Assembly: GCF_001514285.1 (NCBI RefSeq)
Contig: NZ_KQ949025.1
Coordinates: 375,571 to 439,570, forward strand
Length of the DNA stretch: 64,000 nt
DNA from: Streptomyces sp. DSM 15324
Lineage (GTDB): Bacteria; Actinomycetota; Actinomycetes; Streptomycetales; Streptomycetaceae
Reading direction: 5' to 3'
Each line of letters starts with the position of its first letter. The first letter of the stretch is position 1. This document shows, piece by piece, positions 34,676 to 42,178 of the stretch. The notes under the pieces are model-generated. The model did no database searches. It saw only the letters and a program-made list of their open reading frames with translations, and was not told where the DNA came from. Position numbers and translations under genes: made by a program.

Positions 34676-35500
34676 GTGAACGCATCTCTTCTCCCGGACG
34701 ACATCCAGGGCGACCCGCACGCCGCCGCCGACGCCGCCGCCGCGCGCCTGCGCGAACTGACCGGCGCCGAGACCCACGACGTGGCCCTCGTGATGGGCTC
34801 CGGCTGGGCACCCGCCGTGGACGCCCTGGGTGCCCCCGACGCCGAGTTCCCGGTCACCGAGCTGCCCGGGTTCCCGCCGCCCGCGGTCGAGGGCCACGGC
34901 GGCAAGGTCCGCTCGTACCGCATCGGCGACAAGCGCGCCCTGGTCTTCCTGGGCCGCACCCACTTCTACGAGGGCCGCGGGGTGGCCGCCGTCGCGCACG
35001 GCGTCCGTACGGCCGTCTCGGCGGGCTGCAAGACGGTCGTGCTCACCAACGGCTGCGGCGGTCTGCGCGAGGGCATGCGTCCCGGGCAGCCGGTCCTGAT
35101 CAGCGACCACATCAACCTCACGGCGACCTCGCCGATCGTCGGCGCGAACTTCGTCGACCTCACCGATCTGTACTCGCCGCGGCTGCGCGCGCTGTGCAAG
35201 GAGATCGACCCGACGCTGGAGGAGGGTGTCTACGCCCAGTTCCCCGGCCCGCACTACGAGACGCCGGCGGAGATCCGGATGGCGCGGGTCATCGGCGCGG
35301 ACCTGGTCGGCATGTCGACGGTGCTGGAGGCCATCGCGGCGCGTGAGGCCGGGGCCGAGGTGCTGGGCATCTCCCTGGTGACGAACCTCGCCGCGGGCAT
35401 GACGGGCGAGCCCCTCAACCACGAGGAGGTCCTCCAGGCGGGCCGGGACTCGGCGACGCGCATGGGCGCCCTGCTCACCCAGGTACTGGACCGCCTGTAA
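34676..35500 (+). CDS. Purine-nucleoside phosphorylase
   Basis: A 274-residue phosphorylase of the trimeric PNP class, splitting purine (deoxy)nucleosides with phosphate to base and (deoxy)ribose-1-phosphate. Seen are the phosphate-site motif [31 protein letters not shown] and [26 protein letters not shown]. The GTG start at 34676 lies 7 nt after a TACCCT -10-like element, so the mRNA may be leaderless; no ribosome-binding site is seen. A perfect palindrome upstream, shared with deoC, suggests joint regulation. A hairpin terminator follows. Confidence 0.94.
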   Translation: MNASLLPDDIQGDPHAAADAAAARLRELTGAETHDVALVMGSGWAPAVDALGAPDAEFPVTELPGFPPPAVEGHGGKVRSYRIGDKRALVFLGRTHFYEGRGVAAVAHGVRTAVSAGCKTVVLTNGCGGLREGMRPGQPVLISDHINLTATSPIVGANFVDLTDLYSPRLRALCKEIDPTLEEGVYAQFPGPHYETPAEIRMARVIGADLVGMSTVLEAIAAREAGAEVLGISLVTNLAAGMTGEPLNHEEVLQAGRDSATRMGALLTQVLDRL

Positions 35501-35507
35501 CCGCCCC

Positions 35508-35526
35508 CTGGGGGCTCCGCCCCCAG
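35508..35526 (+). terminator. Hairpin terminator after the phosphorylase gene
   Basis: CTGGGGGC, loop TCC, GCCCCCAG gives an 8-bp perfect stem 8 bp after the stop codon. A near-identical hairpin motif in the opposite orientation occurs at 36084-36096. Confidence 0.7.
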
Positions 35527-35549
35527 CCCCCCGGCCGGTGCCCACCCAC

Positions 35550-36035
35550 CACCCGCCTCGGCCGGGAAAAGGGCCGACCGCCACCGCCCCCCCGGTCGGC
35601 GGAAAGACCCGCCACCGACCGTCCCGGCCGGGAGAAGGGCCGGGGGCCGATCGACTCGGTCGGCTGGTAGACCCGCCGCCGCCCGACTCGGTCGGCAGTA
35701 GATCCGCCGCCGCCCGACTCGGCCGGCAGGTAGATCCGCCACCGACCGTCCCGGCCGGGAGAAGGGCCGGGGGCCGACCGACTCGGTCGGCCGGAAGGCC
35801 CCCGCCACCCGGCTCGGCCGGCGGGTAGACCCGCCGCCGCCCGACTCGGTCGGCAGGAAGACCGCCAGCGACCGACCCGGCCGGCCGGAAGGCACGCACG
35901 CCACCGACGGTCGGGAGAAGGGCCGGCCGCCACCCGATTGGGTCGGGAGAAGAGCCGACCGGCCACCACCCGCCCCGGTCGGCAAGAGGGCCCCCACCAC
36001 CCGACTCGGCCGGGAAGGCCCGCCGCCACCCGCCC
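35550..36035. repeat. Degenerate tandem repeat tract, ~32-bp period
   Basis: About 15 head-to-tail imperfect units of 27-36 bp fill the gap between the phosphorylase and mutase genes. A typical unit starts CGACTCGGTCGGC and continues with a purine-rich AGGTAGA or GGGAGAAGGG segment and a CCGCC-rich end. Units alternate between CGACTCGGTCGG and CGTCCCGGCCGG openings. It is flanked by inverted copies of a GGGGCGGAGCCCC-type motif. No gene is seen in it. Confidence 0.85.
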
Positions 36036-36133
36036 CTCCGGTGTGCGAGGACGAGGGCCCTTCAGGGGCGATCGGTGGTCCGAGGGGCGGAGCCCCCTGG
36101 CGGCGAGACACCACACACGAGAGGCTGACCGAC

Positions 36134-37765
36134 GTGCAAGACGACCTGATCACCCGCGCCCGGGCCTGGCTGGCCGAGGACCCCGACCCGGAGACCCGCG
36201 CGGAACTCGCGAGGCTGCTGGAGTCGGGGGACGCCACCGAACTGGCCGCCCGCTTCGCCGGAACGCTCCAGTTCGGCACGGCCGGCCTGCGCGGCGAGCT
36301 CGGCGCCGGTCCGATGCGGATGAACAGGTCGGTCGTGATCCGCGCGGCCGCCGGTCTCGCCGCCTACCTGAAGAAGCAGGGCCACACCGACGGGCTCGTC
36401 GTCGTCGGCTACGACGCCCGCCACAAGTCCGCCGACTTCGCCCGCGACACGGCGGCCGTGATGACGGGCGCGGGGCTGCGCGCCGCCGTACTGCCCCGTC
36501 CGCTGCCGACGCCCGTCCTCGCCTACGCCATAAGGCACCTCGGCGCGGTCGCCGGGGTCGAGGTCACCGCCAGCCACAACCCTCCCCGCGACAACGGCTA
36601 CAAGGTCTACCTCGGCGACGGCTCCCAGATCGTGCCGCCCGCCGACGCCGGAATCGCCGCCGAGATCGACGCGATCGCCTCGCTGGACGACGTCCCGCGC
36701 CCCGACAACGGCTGGGAGACCCTGGACGACTCGGTCCTCGACGCCTACCTGGCCCGCACGGACGCCGTGCTCGCCGAGGGCTCGGCGCGCACCGCCCGCA
36801 CGGTGTACACCGCGATGCACGGCGTCGGCAAGGACGTCCTCCTCGCCGCGTTCGCCCGCGCCGGCTTCCCGGAACCGGTGCTGGTCGCCGAGCAGGCCGA
36901 GCCCGACCCGGACTTCCCGACGGTGGCCTTCCCCAACCCGGAGGAGCCGGGCGCGATGGACCTCGCCTTCGCGCGCGCCCGCGCGATGAACCCGGACCTC
37001 GTCGTCGCCAACGACCCGGACGCCGACCGCTGCGCGGTGGCCGTCCCCGACGGGGGCGACTGGCGGATGCTGCGCGGCGACGAGGTCGGCGCCCTGCTCG
37101 CCGCCCATCTGGTCCGGCGCGGCGCGCGCGGCACGTTCGCCGAGTCGATCGTCTCCTCCTCCCTCCTCGGCCGGATCGCCGAGAAGGCGGGGCTGCCGTA
37201 CGAGGAGACCCTCACCGGATTCAAGTGGATCGCCCGCGTCGAGGGCCTGCGCTACGGCTACGAGGAGGCCCTCGGCTACTGCGTGGACCCGGCAGGGGTG
37301 CGGGACAAGGACGGCATCACCGCCGCGCTGCTGATCACGGAGCTGGCCTCCGAGCTGAAGGAGCAGGGCCGTACCCTGCTCGACCTGCTGGACGAGCTGG
37401 CCGTGGAGCACGGTCTGCACGCCACCGACCAGCTCTCGTTCCGGGTGGAGGACCTGTCCGTCATCGCCGGAGCCATGCGCCGGCTGCGCGAGCAGCCCCC
37501 GGCCTCCCTCGCCGGGCTGGCCGTCACCCGGACCGAGGACCTCACCCGGGGCACGGACCGGCTGCCGCCGACCGACGGTCTGCGCTACACGCTCGAAGGT
37601 GCCCGGGTGATCGTCCGGCCGAGCGGCACGGAGCCCAAGCTGAAGTGCTACCTGGAGGTGGTCGTCCCGGTGGCCGGCCCCGCCGCCCTGCCGGCCGCCC
37701 GCGCGCAGGCGGCCGAGGTCCTCGCCACGATCAAGCGGGACCTGACGGCGGCGGCCGGGCTCTGA
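36134..37765 (+). CDS. Phosphomannomutase/phosphopentomutase-type phosphosugar mutase
   Basis: A 543-residue alpha-D-phosphohexomutase-fold enzyme. It shows the metal/phosphoserine loop VEVTASHNPPRDNGYKVY with the catalytic Ser, VANDPDADRCAVAV (metal Asp triad), and the C-terminal phosphate-binding VIVRPSGTEPKLKCYLEV. Length and order match bacterial phosphomannomutase/phosphopentomutase 2-type proteins. Lying between the phosphorylase and deoC genes, it may act as a phosphopentomutase converting ribose-1-P or deoxyribose-1-P to the 5-phosphate; this is inference. GTG 36134 has GAGAGG upstream and family-like sequence begins there. A repeat tract precedes the gene. Confidence 0.92.
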   Translation: MQDDLITRARAWLAEDPDPETRAELARLLESGDATELAARFAGTLQFGTAGLRGELGAGPMRMNRSVVIRAAAGLAAYLKKQGHTDGLVVVGYDARHKSADFARDTAAVMTGAGLRAAVLPRPLPTPVLAYAIRHLGAVAGVEVTASHNPPRDNGYKVYLGDGSQIVPPADAGIAAEIDAIASLDDVPRPDNGWETLDDSVLDAYLARTDAVLAEGSARTARTVYTAMHGVGKDVLLAAFARAGFPEPVLVAEQAEPDPDFPTVAFPNPEEPGAMDLAFARARAMNPDLVVANDPDADRCAVAVPDGGDWRMLRGDEVGALLAAHLVRRGARGTFAESIVSSSLLGRIAEKAGLPYEETLTGFKWIARVEGLRYGYEEALGYCVDPAGVRDKDGITAALLITELASELKEQGRTLLDLLDELAVEHGLHATDQLSFRVEDLSVIAGAMRRLREQPPASLAGLAVTRTEDLTRGTDRLPPTDGLRYTLEGARVIVRPSGTEPKLKCYLEVVVPVAGPAALPAARAQAAEVLATIKRDLTAAAGL

Positions 37766-37849
37766 ACCGCGGCGCCGCACCCGGCGCCACCCTGACCCAC
37801 GGGGTGCGCCGGGACGGGCGCGGGCACGGGCGCCGGCACGCCGGCGGCC

Positions 37850-38165
37850 CTGTCCGGGCGTGCGCGCCGATCTCCACGACGGACCGCTGTGCGGCCCCGT
37901 CGTCGTGGGTGCGCACGTCGGAGAAGTCCGCCCCGAGACGCGCCTCCAGGTCGGCGCGGACCGCGCAGTCCAGCGGCTTCCCGGCGCTGCGCAGGACCTC
38001 GGGGACGGTGGAGCGCTGGACGTCGGTGGGGCTCCTCGCCATGGCCGCAGCCGGGGCCGTGCGCATCCCGTTCCCGGGCGACGGGCTGCACGGCGGCGGC
38101 GCTCGCGGCGCTGCCGCTGGATCGCCAGGAGCGACTGCGGGACGCATGCCGTCGGCGACCGCTCG
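37850..38165 (-). pseudogene. Frameshifted DUF4157 (eCIS-type) remnant
   Basis: On the minus strand, one frame reads VPEVLRSAGKPLDCAVRADL, then a shortened EARLGADFSDVRTHDDGAAQ block and a GAHARTG end. This is the N-terminal half of a DUF4157 domain, found in proteins linked to extracellular contractile injection systems. Just upstream, other frames carry the usual preceding segment: SLLAIQ in one frame and SGSAASAAAVQPVA in the next, so at least one and probably two frameshifts separate them. After ARTG the frame turns into unrelated Pro/Arg sequence, and the HExxH metal motif of intact proteins is missing. It is a decayed gene, convergent to the mutase gene. Confidence 0.6.
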
Positions 38166-38289
38166 GTGACGTGCGGAGTCCGGCTCGGCGGAGCGACCGG
38201 GTGTCTTCCCGGAGAGGTTCGAGAATCCCGCCGCCGGGACGGGGCGGGGAAGGTCCCCGCGGACACACCGGGGGCAGCGTGCGATGGCC

Positions 38290-40218
38290 TCAGTGGAACA
38301 GCACCGCCGCCACCCCCACCGCCCCGATGACCACCCCGAGCGGCCACAGCGCCCGGCCGCGCCGCCGTTCGTCCGCCACGCCCGTCGGCCGCCGCGCGGG
38401 GTCCCGCCACAGCGCGGTGATCTCGGCGGCCGTCCGCTCGTAGGGGTGCGGCATCCCGAGCCGCGCCTCCAGCCAGGGCCAGCGCAGCGCGTCCACCGCC
38501 CACTCGTCGGCGGGCGCGCGGCCGCCCACGATCCGCAGCTCGCTGCGGCGGCACCGCACGGTCCGGATGTCGTCCCAGGCCAGCAGACGCGGGCCGCGGA
38601 AGCCGGCGAGCCACAGCCCGTCGCGGTCGGCGGTGATACGCCAGCACAGCCGGCGCGGCAGTACCCGCGCCGCCAGCAGACTCACCGCGACGCCGACGAC
38701 GTAGTGCCGTATGCCGTGACCTCCCGAGAACCAGGCGGCGTAGAGCACCACCACCGCCATGCTGATCCAGTCCCCCCAGCCGGCCCGCCACCGCAGCAGC
38801 GCGGCGGGAGCGGCGTCCCCGGCTCGTCCGGCGGCCTCCTCGGCGCTGCGGCCCTGGGCCCGGTACCAGTTCTCGCGGGCCGCGCCGCGCCGCGCCTCCC
38901 CGGCCCGGCGCCGCAGGTTCCACCCGGTCACCGGCCGCACCGGCCCGCTGCTCAGCTCCACCACCGGCGGCTCCCCGGCCTTCTCGGCGGCGGCGAGGAC
39001 CACGACCTCGGCCCCGTCCCAGGGCGCCCCGAACAGCACGCCCTCCCGCAGCGGCCCGCCCCGGTCCCCGCCCCACCGGTCGAGCAACTCCTCGGCGTCC
39101 TCGTCGACCCGGTCGCCCTCGGCGGCCCGGTCGCCCTCAGCGGCCCGGTCGCCCTCAGCGGCCCGGTCACCGTCGACCCCGTCGACCCCGTCGCCCTCGG
39201 CAGCCCGGCCGACATCGGCCCGGTGGTCGCCGGTGACCCAGCCGCCGTCGACCCGGTCGCCCTCGGCGGCGCGGCCGTCATCAGCCCGGTGGTCGCCGGT
39301 GACCCGGCCGTCATCGGCGGCCGGGCCGTCATCGGCCCGGTCATCCTCGGCCCGTTCATCCTCGGCCCGTTCATCCTCGGCCCGTTCATCCTCGGCGTCG
39401 GCGTCGTCCTCCTCCGCCCCCACGGTCGCCACCGTGAACAGGGGCCGCCCGCCCGCCGTGTCGTCGGCGGCGTACACCTCGGTGTCGCCGTCCCGGCCCT
39501 CCCGCAGCAGCACCCGCAGCACGGGGACGGGCTCCCCGCGCAGGGCGGCGGCCCGCCGACGGGCCAGCGCCCCGGAGAACAGCACGGTGAACCCCAGTCC
39601 GGCCAGGCACCAGCCCCCCGCCGGGACGCCCTGCCGGTCGGCGCCCTCCGCCCACAGGTACGCGGCGCCGGACACCGACGCTCCCGCCCCCGCCGTGACC
39701 AGCCCGAGCCCGATGAGGAGACGGCCCCGCCGGAGCCGCTTGCCCGCCTCGACGGGCACCGGGGCGGTCGCTCCCCCGGCCGCCGTCAGGGCCGCCGCCC
39801 GCTGCCGACCGCGCGCGGACAGCCGTAGCACCGCCGCCAGCCATACGGCGGTCAGCGCGGCCACGAGCAGGGGCGGCAGCAGCCACGGCGGCCCCGGCCA
39901 GTCGCCGAGGGCGACGACCGCCACGGCGGCGACCGGCGCACACACCCGCACCGCCTCGGGCCGCTGGGCCGCCCAGACGAGGTGCAGGCCGAGCAGGACG
40001 GCGGCCCACCCGGGCAGCACGCCGTTGTAGGCGAGGGCGCCCGCGCCGACCACCGCGCACAGGGGCAGCCACAGGGCCGCCCCGAGCGGGGCGCGCAGGG
40101 GCACACCGCGCGCGGGCAGCGTCCGCGTCCAGCGGTCGGCCGACGCGCCGTCCCAGGAAGGGCAGCCCTCCGGGGCCGCGGAGGCGGGCAGCCGCAGCAC
40201 CTCGCCGGGATTCGTCAT
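38290..40218 (-). CDS. Multi-pass membrane protein with acidic tandem-repeat insert
   Basis: A 642-residue membrane protein. Hydrophobic helices lie near residues 40-130 (four segments), 165-215 and 495-545, then a soluble PH-like C-terminal domain (CWRITADRDGLWLAGFRGPRLLAWDDIRTVRCRR) and a final helix. Between about residues 275 and 380 is a low-complexity acidic insert with repeats such as DERAE, DRAAEG and VTGDHRAD. The repeats look like slippage products. Function unknown. It lies upstream of a smaller PH-like protein on the same strand order, and the two could be related parts of a membrane complex. Confidence 0.78.
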   Translation of the reverse strand: MTNPGEVLRLPASAAPEGCPSWDGASADRWTRTLPARGVPLRAPLGAALWLPLCAVVGAGALAYNGVLPGWAAVLLGLHLVWAAQRPEAVRVCAPVAAVAVVALGDWPGPPWLLPPLLVAALTAVWLAAVLRLSARGRQRAAALTAAGGATAPVPVEAGKRLRRGRLLIGLGLVTAGAGASVSGAAYLWAEGADRQGVPAGGWCLAGLGFTVLFSGALARRRAAALRGEPVPVLRVLLREGRDGDTEVYAADDTAGGRPLFTVATVGAEEDDADAEDERAEDERAEDERAEDDRADDGPAADDGRVTGDHRADDGRAAEGDRVDGGWVTGDHRADVGRAAEGDGVDGVDGDRAAEGDRAAEGDRAAEGDRVDEDAEELLDRWGGDRGGPLREGVLFGAPWDGAEVVVLAAAEKAGEPPVVELSSGPVRPVTGWNLRRRAGEARRGAARENWYRAQGRSAEEAAGRAGDAAPAALLRWRAGWGDWISMAVVVLYAAWFSGGHGIRHYVVGVAVSLLAARVLPRRLCWRITADRDGLWLAGFRGPRLLAWDDIRTVRCRRSELRIVGGRAPADEWAVDALRWPWLEARLGMPHPYERTAAEITALWRDPARRPTGVADERRRGRALWPLGVVIGAVGVAAVLFH

Positions 40219-40345
40219 GATGGTTCCCCAGACTCGGGGCCCCGTGTTCCGTCGGTCTGGCCGGGGCCGCGCGCCCGATGATGACGAAGAACCCTGTGAC
40301 CTGGAAGAACTACCGGATCACAATCCAGCCGCAGAGAAGCGCAGA

Positions 40346-40374
40346 GGGGGAGGCGGAGGGGGAGGCGGAGGCGG
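40346..40374. other. G-rich stretch with quadruplex potential
   Basis: Twenty-nine bases composed almost only of GG, GGGGG and A/C spacers (runs at 40346, 40352, 40355 and following) lie in the 176-bp gap before the PH-like gene stop. The pattern permits a plus-strand G-quadruplex. No gene is present in this gap. Confidence 0.45.
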
Positions 40375-40394
40375 CACCACGGTCCGCCCCTGGC

Positions 40395-41054
40395 TCACCC
40401 CGTAGCCAGCAGGATCGCCAGCACCACCGCGCCGGCGGCGGCGGGGCCGAGGATCTCCCACGCCCAGCGCACCGTCACCTCGCCCTGCGCGCTCTCCGTG
40501 TGCTCGCGCTCCTCCCACAGGCTCCGCAGGTCGTCCATGACCTGGTCGGTCGCGGCCCGCACGGGTCCCTGCCCAGCCCGGCCACCGTCCCGCCCGCCGC
40601 CGACCGCGCTCCCCGGCGTGCCCTGCGCCACCGCCCGGGCCTCGCGCCGCGCCGCGGACTTGCGGGCCCGCAGCGACACCGGCACCGCCCAGAGCTGGAA
40701 CTTGGTCCCCGACCTGGTGAGGACCTCGTTGGAGTATCCGGAGCGCAGCGCCGCGATCTGCCCCCAGGGCAGCACGACCACCCGGAACGGATTGCGCACC
40801 CGCAGCCGGTCCCGGCCCGCGTACACGGCGGGCCGCAGGGTGAAGGCGACGACCAGCGGGACGACCAGGATGAGCAGGGCGAGCGCCAGCCACGGCGTGC
40901 GTCCCTCGCCCGCGACGATCGCGTCGACGCCGAGCCAGCCGACGAGGGCCAGCAGCAGGACGCCGCTGGCGATACCGGCGGACGACCGGTGGACACGGTC
41001 GGCGTACTCAGGGGCCGGGGGCTGTGCGGAGGGCTGGTCTTCCGGGGTGGTCAT
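40395..41054 (-). CDS. PH-domain (bPH-type) membrane protein
   Basis: A 219-residue protein with two N-terminal transmembrane helices (ASGVLLLALVGWLGVDAIV; WLALALLILVVPLVVAFTL), a bacterial PH-like domain (YAGRDRLRVRNPFRVVVLPWGQIAALRSGYSNEVL), a Gly/Ala-rich linker and a C-terminal hydrophobic helix. The arrangement matches common Streptomyces PH-domain membrane proteins of unknown role. The start at 41054 is where family-like sequence begins; the frame upstream is Pro/Arg-rich. It is divergent from deoC across 165 bp holding the deoC control region. Confidence 0.83.
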   Translation of the reverse strand: MTTPEDQPSAQPPAPEYADRVHRSSAGIASGVLLLALVGWLGVDAIVAGEGRTPWLALALLILVVPLVVAFTLRPAVYAGRDRLRVRNPFRVVVLPWGQIAALRSGYSNEVLTRSGTKFQLWAVPVSLRARKSAARREARAVAQGTPGSAVGGGRDGGRAGQGPVRAATDQVMDDLRSLWEEREHTESAQGEVTVRWAWEILGPAAAGAVVLAILLATG

Positions 41055-41178
41055 GGGCCCGATTCTGCCGCACGCCCTCGGGGGGCGGCCGGGTCGCCCG
41101 GCCCGTGCCCCGCCCGTCGGTCCGCGCACCCCGCTCCGCCGGAGGGTCGTTCCTCATTCTTCGGGCGATACATCGGGC

Positions 41179-41200
41179 TATACATCCGCTACGCGCGTAG
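41179..41200 (+). promoter_or_regulatory. deoC promoter region with shared palindromic operator
   Basis: TATACA at 41179-41184 is a plausible -10 element. The palindrome CTACGCGCGTAG follows at 41189-41200, identical to that before the phosphorylase gene. A repressor bound here would cover the transcription start. The DeoR-family protein encoded at 31204-32163 is one candidate regulator. Confidence 0.6.
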
Positions 41201-41219
41201 ATATGCTCGTCTGGTGACC

Positions 41220-42173
41220 ATGCCCACCAATGCACCCACCGCAGCCCTCACGGACGTGACCTCGTCCGGCAGCACGCTGCGCCGCTTCCTCCACGGGCTG
41301 CCCGGCGTCGACGCGGTCGGCCTGGAGGCGCGCGCCGCCTCGCTCGGCACCCGTTCCATCAAGACGACCGCGAAGGCGTACGCCATCGACCTCGCCATCT
41401 CGATGGTCGACCTGACGACGCTGGAAGGCGCGGACACCCCGGGCAAGGTCCGGGCGCTCGGCGCCAAGGCGGTCCGCCCCGACCCGACCGACCGCACCAC
41501 GCCCACCACCGCCGCGGTCTGCGTCTACCCCGACATGGTGGCCGTCGCCAAGGAGGCCGTCGCCGGCTCCGGCGTGAAGGTCGCCTCGGTCGCCACCGCC
41601 TTCCCGGCCGGCCGCGCCGCCCTCCCGGTCAAGCTGGCGGACGTGCGAGACGCGGTCGCCGCGGGCGCCGACGAGATCGACATGGTCATCGACCGCGGCG
41701 CGTTCCTCGCGGGGAACTACCTGAAGGTGTACGAGGAGATCGTCGCCGTCCGGGAGGCGTGCGGGGCGGCCCGGCTGAAGGTCATCTTCGAGACGGGCGA
41801 GCTGTCGACGTACGACAACATCCGCCGGGCGAGCTGGCTCGGCATGCTGGCGGGCGCCGACTTCATCAAGACCTCCACCGGCAAGGTCGCCGTCAACGCC
41901 ACCCCGGCGAACACCCTCCTCATGCTGGAGGCGGTGCGGGACTTCCGGGCGCAGACCGGGGTCCAGGTCGGTGTGAAGCCCGCGGGCGGCATCCGGACCA
42001 GCAAGGACGCCATCAAGTTCCTGGTCCTGGTGAACGAGACGGCCGGCCCGGACTGGCTGGACAACCACTGGTTCCGCTTCGGCGCCTCCTCCCTCCTGAA
42101 CGACCTGCTGATGCAGCGCCAGAAGCTGGCCACCGGCCGCTACTCCGGCCCCGACTACGTGACGGTGGACTGA
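41220..42173 (+). CDS. deoC: Deoxyribose-phosphate aldolase DeoC
   Basis: A 317-residue class I aldolase cleaving 2-deoxyribose-5-phosphate to acetaldehyde and glyceraldehyde-3-phosphate. It carries the family blocks VCVYPDMV, VASVATAFPAGRAALPVK, EIDMVIDRGAFLAGNY, KVIFETGEL, FIKTSTGK and the Schiff-base region VGVKPAGGIRT. It is longer at the N-terminus than E. coli DeoC, as is usual for actinobacterial forms. ATG 41220 is preceded by no Shine-Dalgarno; GTG two codons upstream (41214) is possible. It is the first gene of an operon with two aldehyde dehydrogenase genes (5-bp gap). Confidence 0.95.
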   Translation: MPTNAPTAALTDVTSSGSTLRRFLHGLPGVDAVGLEARAASLGTRSIKTTAKAYAIDLAISMVDLTTLEGADTPGKVRALGAKAVRPDPTDRTTPTTAAVCVYPDMVAVAKEAVAGSGVKVASVATAFPAGRAALPVKLADVRDAVAAGADEIDMVIDRGAFLAGNYLKVYEEIVAVREACGAARLKVIFETGELSTYDNIRRASWLGMLAGADFIKTSTGKVAVNATPANTLLMLEAVRDFRAQTGVQVGVKPAGGIRTSKDAIKFLVLVNETAGPDWLDNHWFRFGASSLLNDLLMQRQKLATGRYSGPDYVTVD

Positions 42174-42178
42174 GACCC

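Noticed and set aside
35550..36035. Possible CRISPR array
   Set aside because: The units are all degenerate and head to tail, with no identical repeats separated by unique spacers and no cas genes in the window.
36062..39076. Minus-strand ORF of about 1004 codons opposite the mutase gene
   Set aside because: It is antisense to a gene with full catalytic motifs and has Arg/Gly/Ala-rich shadow composition.
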